Origin: an uncultured Bacteroidales bacterium
GTDB lineage: Bacteria > Bacteroidota > Bacteroidia > Bacteroidales > Muribaculaceae
Length of the DNA stretch: 64,000 nt
NCBI GenBank assembly: GCA_902760865.1
Contig: CACWID010000016.1
Coordinates: 27,786 to 91,785, forward strand
Reading direction: 5' to 3'
Made by a program: the position numbers and the translations under genes. Positions 61,501 through 64,000 of this stretch are shown here, piece after piece (positions within the stretch are counted from its first letter, which is position 1; every line of letters begins with the position of its first letter). The notes under the pieces were generated by a model. That model made no database searches. It saw only the letters and a list, made by a program, of their open reading frames with translations, and was not told where the DNA came from.

Positions 61501-62108
61501 GCAGCGCCCTGATCGACCTGGTCTCCAGCCTCACTCAGGAAGGCCTCAGCGCTCAGCGCGGCTCACAGCCCGTGCCCGCCGGCATGACACAGGAGGCCTA
61601 TGTTGCCGACCGCTTCAAGAAGGCTCGCCACATCCTGGATCTCATGATGGAGAAACTGCCCATCACCACGTGTCCCTTCACCGTTCAGATGGGCCAGCAG
61701 GTAGCTCGACTCTACCTCAACCTGGGCAAATCCAGCGGTGATGACGCCTGCATTGCCAAGGGCACCAAGCTTCTCGAGGACGAGATCATGCGCTACGGTA
61801 ATTATGTGCGCTTCTACCAGTCGCTCGATCCCTCACAGTATGAGCGCCTGACCCGCATCGACAAGTACATCGACCAGCAGTACCTGCTCGACCTGCTAGG
61901 CGACTATGGCCAGCACTGCGACGAGAAGCAGTACCAGGAACTGGCACAGAAACTCCAGGCTAACGGCGTGAACATGGAGCGTCAGCAGTCATTCCAGCGT
62001 GCCTACGAGCAGTCGATGCGCCAGCAGTACGAGGCACAGGTTGCTGCTCAACAGCAGCAGGAGGAAGAAGAAGCCTCAGTGAGCCTCGACGAGGCCATGG
62101 GCAATTGA
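58551..62108 (+). CDS. DUF2723 (TMEM260-like) membrane glycosyltransferase
   Basis: A 1185-residue protein. It begins with a GT-C-type membrane domain: [15 protein letters not shown], then [13 protein letters not shown] with candidate acidic catalytic residues and GHPPGNPIF, followed by about twelve spans to residue 740. A soluble region from residue 750 ([46 protein letters not shown]) and a Gln-rich C-terminal coil follow. The human relative TMEM260 is a protein O-mannosyltransferase; in Bacteroidetes the family is near universal and probably takes part in protein O-glycosylation (inference). Confidence 0.88.
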   Translation: [1185 protein letters not shown]

Positions 62109-62143
62109 TGTTCAACACCCCACCTGACTCATAACGAGAAATC

Positions 62144-62761
62144 GTGTTAGTTGAACGTCCTCCTCTGCTCTACAGAATGTTATTTCCCGAGACCGTGTGG
62201 CGCATACACAAGCGCGACCACACGGTCTATTTGACCTTTGACGACGGACCCATTCCCGAGGTCACTCCCTGGGTTCTCGACACCCTCGACCGCTATGGCG
62301 TGAAGGCGACCTTCTTTATGGTCGGCGAGAATGTCGAGCGGCATCCCGAACTGCTCGAGGAAGTCCGGCGCCGCGGGCACTCGGTGGGAAACCACACGAT
62401 GAGCCACCTCCAGGGCGCCCATGTGGGAACCAAACACTACCTGCACAATGTCTTCCGGGCCAACGAACTGATCGGAAGCACGCTCTTCCGTCCCCCGCAC
62501 GGCCTGCTGCGATGGGGGCAGTCCCGGGTGCTGCGTTCGCGTTTCGCCATCATCATGTATGACCTGGTCACACGCGACTACAGCCGCAAACTCACCGGGG
62601 AACAGGTGCTTGACAACGTGAAGCGATATGCCCGCAACGGCTCCATCATCGTCTTTCACGACTCGCTCAAGGCCGAGAAGAACATGAAATATGCCCTGCC
62701 GCGCGCCATCGAGTGGCTGCAGAGCCAGGGTTACAGATTCGATGCCATCCCTGAATTGTAA
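62144..62761 (+). CDS. Polysaccharide deacetylase, NodB domain
   Basis: A 205-residue enzyme with a GTG start at 62144. NodB motifs are in order: TFDDGP (metal and catalytic Asp), HSVGNHTMSH (metal His pair), FRPPHG, and the late IIVFHDS with the catalytic His. No signal peptide is visible from this start, so it may act in the cytoplasm or be tethered. Its end overlaps the queG start by 20 bp. Confidence 0.9.
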   Translation: MLVERPPLLYRMLFPETVWRIHKRDHTVYLTFDDGPIPEVTPWVLDTLDRYGVKATFFMVGENVERHPELLEEVRRRGHSVGNHTMSHLQGAHVGTKHYLHNVFRANELIGSTLFRPPHGLLRWGQSRVLRSRFAIIMYDLVTRDYSRKLTGEQVLDNVKRYARNGSIIVFHDSLKAEKNMKYALPRAIEWLQSQGYRFDAIPEL

Positions 62762-63701
62762 TATCGCATCACTGATCAAGTCCCAGGCCATGAGTCTGGG
62801 ATTTGACGCTTGTGGCTTTGCGGCTGCCACGCCTGTCGACGACCAGGCGGTGGCACGATATGACCAGTGGATTGAAGCGGGGCACAACGGGTGCATGGCA
62901 TGGGCGACGGGGCATCGCGACCTGCGACATGACCCGGCATTGTTGCTCGAGGGAGCCAAGACTGTCATTTCGCTCGCCCTGAACTACTACCCAGCCCGTT
63001 TCCAGCCCGAGGGGACATTGCGGGTCGCCTACTATGCCTATGGCCGCGACTACCATGAGGTCCTTCGGGAGAAAATGACCGAATTAGCCCATTTCATCGA
63101 AGAAAACACCCACTGCCCCACTCGGCCGTGTGTCGATTCTGCACCCGTCCGCGAGCGGTACTGGGCACAACAGGCGGGCATCGGCTTTGTCGGACGCAAC
63201 AACTGCCTGATCATACCGGGCAAGGGGTCCTTCTTCTTCCTCGGCGAAATCATCACCACGGCCCAGTTGCCGCCCGACGAACCCTGCACCATGACTTGTG
63301 GCGACTGCGGCAAGTGTGTCGAGGCTTGTCCCACCGGGGCGCTGGTCCAGGAGGGCGGGGCCGATGCGTCGCGATGCCTCTCGTGCCTGCTGATCGAGGA
63401 CCACGCCGACCACCTTCCCGACTGGGTAGCCGATGTCATCGGCGACAGGGTCGTCGGCTGTGACGACTGTCAGCTGTGCTGCCCCCACAATGTCCATGCC
63501 ACAGCGACCACCGTCGAGGACTTCGCCATGACCGATGCCGTCATGACCCTCACGCGCGACCGCATCGCCCAGATGAGCAACAGCGACTTCCGCCGCACCT
63601 TCGCCCACAGCGCCATCTCACGCCTGCGCCCGGCCACCCTCCGCCGCAACGCCGCCCTCACCACCCCACACCTTCCCATAAACAACAAAAAAAACAGATA
63701 A
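62742..63701 (+). CDS. queG: Epoxyqueuosine reductase
   Basis: A 319-residue cytoplasmic iron-sulfur/cobalamin enzyme for the last step of queuosine tRNA modification. The ATG at 62742, inside the end of the deacetylase gene, gives a normal N-terminus (MPSLNCNIASLIKSQAMSLGFDACGFA). Motifs: VISLALNYYPA, AYGRDYHEVLREKM, VDSAPVRERYWAQQAGIGFVGRNNCL, the two 4Fe-4S clusters CGDCGKCVEACPTGAL and CDDCQLCCPHN. It ends without the HEAT-repeat tail of some homologues. Confidence 0.95.
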   Translation: MPSLNCNIASLIKSQAMSLGFDACGFAAATPVDDQAVARYDQWIEAGHNGCMAWATGHRDLRHDPALLLEGAKTVISLALNYYPARFQPEGTLRVAYYAYGRDYHEVLREKMTELAHFIEENTHCPTRPCVDSAPVRERYWAQQAGIGFVGRNNCLIIPGKGSFFFLGEIITTAQLPPDEPCTMTCGDCGKCVEACPTGALVQEGGADASRCLSCLLIEDHADHLPDWVADVIGDRVVGCDDCQLCCPHNVHATATTVEDFAMTDAVMTLTRDRIAQMSNSDFRRTFAHSAISRLRPATLRRNAALTTPHLPINNKKNR

Positions 63702-63720
63702 TACCTGTATTATCTGCCTT
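63695..63720 (+). terminator. Terminator overlapping the queG stop codon
   Basis: cagataata pairs with tattatctg at 63708-63716 and is followed by a run of T. The left arm contains the taa stop. Confidence 0.75.
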
Positions 63721-64000
63721 TTAACAAACTCCCCCTCTTAGATAAGAGCTGGCCGAGGGGCGTTGATGCTACCGAAAAAGCTGTTAATCACAGCAGCACG
63801 AAACCATATTTGATTAATTCGTAAAATTCGCCGACAGCCCACACAACGCGGACGCCATTTGTTTGAGTTGTTTAAGTAGTCGTATAAAATTCCGCTACGC
63901 TCCGGATGGCCTTGTAATTATTGCTTCCTAAGTTGTTAGGCAAGCATTTTGATGCTTTTTTTTCGGAGAATATTGAAATTTTATTGAAATTGGTACATGA
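63721..64000. other. Gene-free window end with repeat remnants
   Basis: Holds a diverged copy of the ctccccctcttaga...gaggggcgttgatg repeat (63728-63768), and acgcgg-acgccatttgtttgagttg and aattcgtaaaattcg words like those near 49.5 kb. No coding frame is convincing. Confidence 0.6.

Overview
The window reads as a Bacteroidales chromosome, most like the Muribaculaceae/Prevotella side of the order. The evidence is SusC/SusD pairs, lipoproteins with a short signal then Cys, promoters of the Bacteroidetes form TTTG-N19-24-TAnnTTTG, little sign of Shine-Dalgarno sites, and G+C in the mid-50s by eye. There is no phage, no transposase gene and no CRISPR array. One tRNA (Leu, CAG) and one short non-autonomous transposon-like element are present. 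The genus is an inference.

Layout. (1) 1-9.4 kb is a fructan/levan utilisation locus in the same order as the Bacteroides thetaiotaomicron levan locus: SusC (cut by the window edge), SusD, a DUF4960-type surface binder, a surface GH32 enzyme, a second GH32 enzyme, a sugar/H+ symporter and fructokinase. The surface GH32 gene is frameshifted by an exact 29-bp tandem duplication. (2) 9.4-21.4 kb holds a small beta-grasp-like protein with a 5'-nucleotidase, a DEDDh exonuclease, mfd, a phosphodiesterase, and secreted proteins including two with C-terminal dockerin repeats and a Cthe_2159-like beta-helix protein. (3) 21.4-28.1 kb is the most unusual part: an ABC transporter and YtrA-type GntR repressor behind a perfect operator, then a 28-residue membrane peptide, four small membrane proteins (three are tandem paralogues) and three related small lipoproteins. 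(4) 28.2-37.5 kb has two M16 peptidases with a lipoprotein between them, a third dockerin protein and a second 28-residue membrane peptide; the last two share an 87-bp promoter region. (5) 37.5-46.5 kb has a NatAB-like exporter, dtd, a TPR/HTH membrane regulator with a small secreted neighbour, then pdxJ-exbB-exbD-tonB, which would energise SusC-type transport. (6) 46.5-64 kb is mainly housekeeping: tRNA-Leu, an Ig-like lipoprotein, a zinc-ribbon protein, a TPR protein, pyrH, a LOG-family protein, a FadL-like porin, an LD-carboxypeptidase and GH3 N-acetylhexosaminidase pair for cell-wall recycling, a beta-flower protein, a DUF2723 glycosyltransferase, a polysaccharide deacetylase and queG.

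Between the genes lies a second layer: many degenerate word-like repeat tracts (CTAG-, GATTAG-, CACTATAG- and CTTAGCG-type), several directly before start codons, and several long imperfect palindromes. Calls rest on reading the sequence and on knowledge of the families; no database search was possible.
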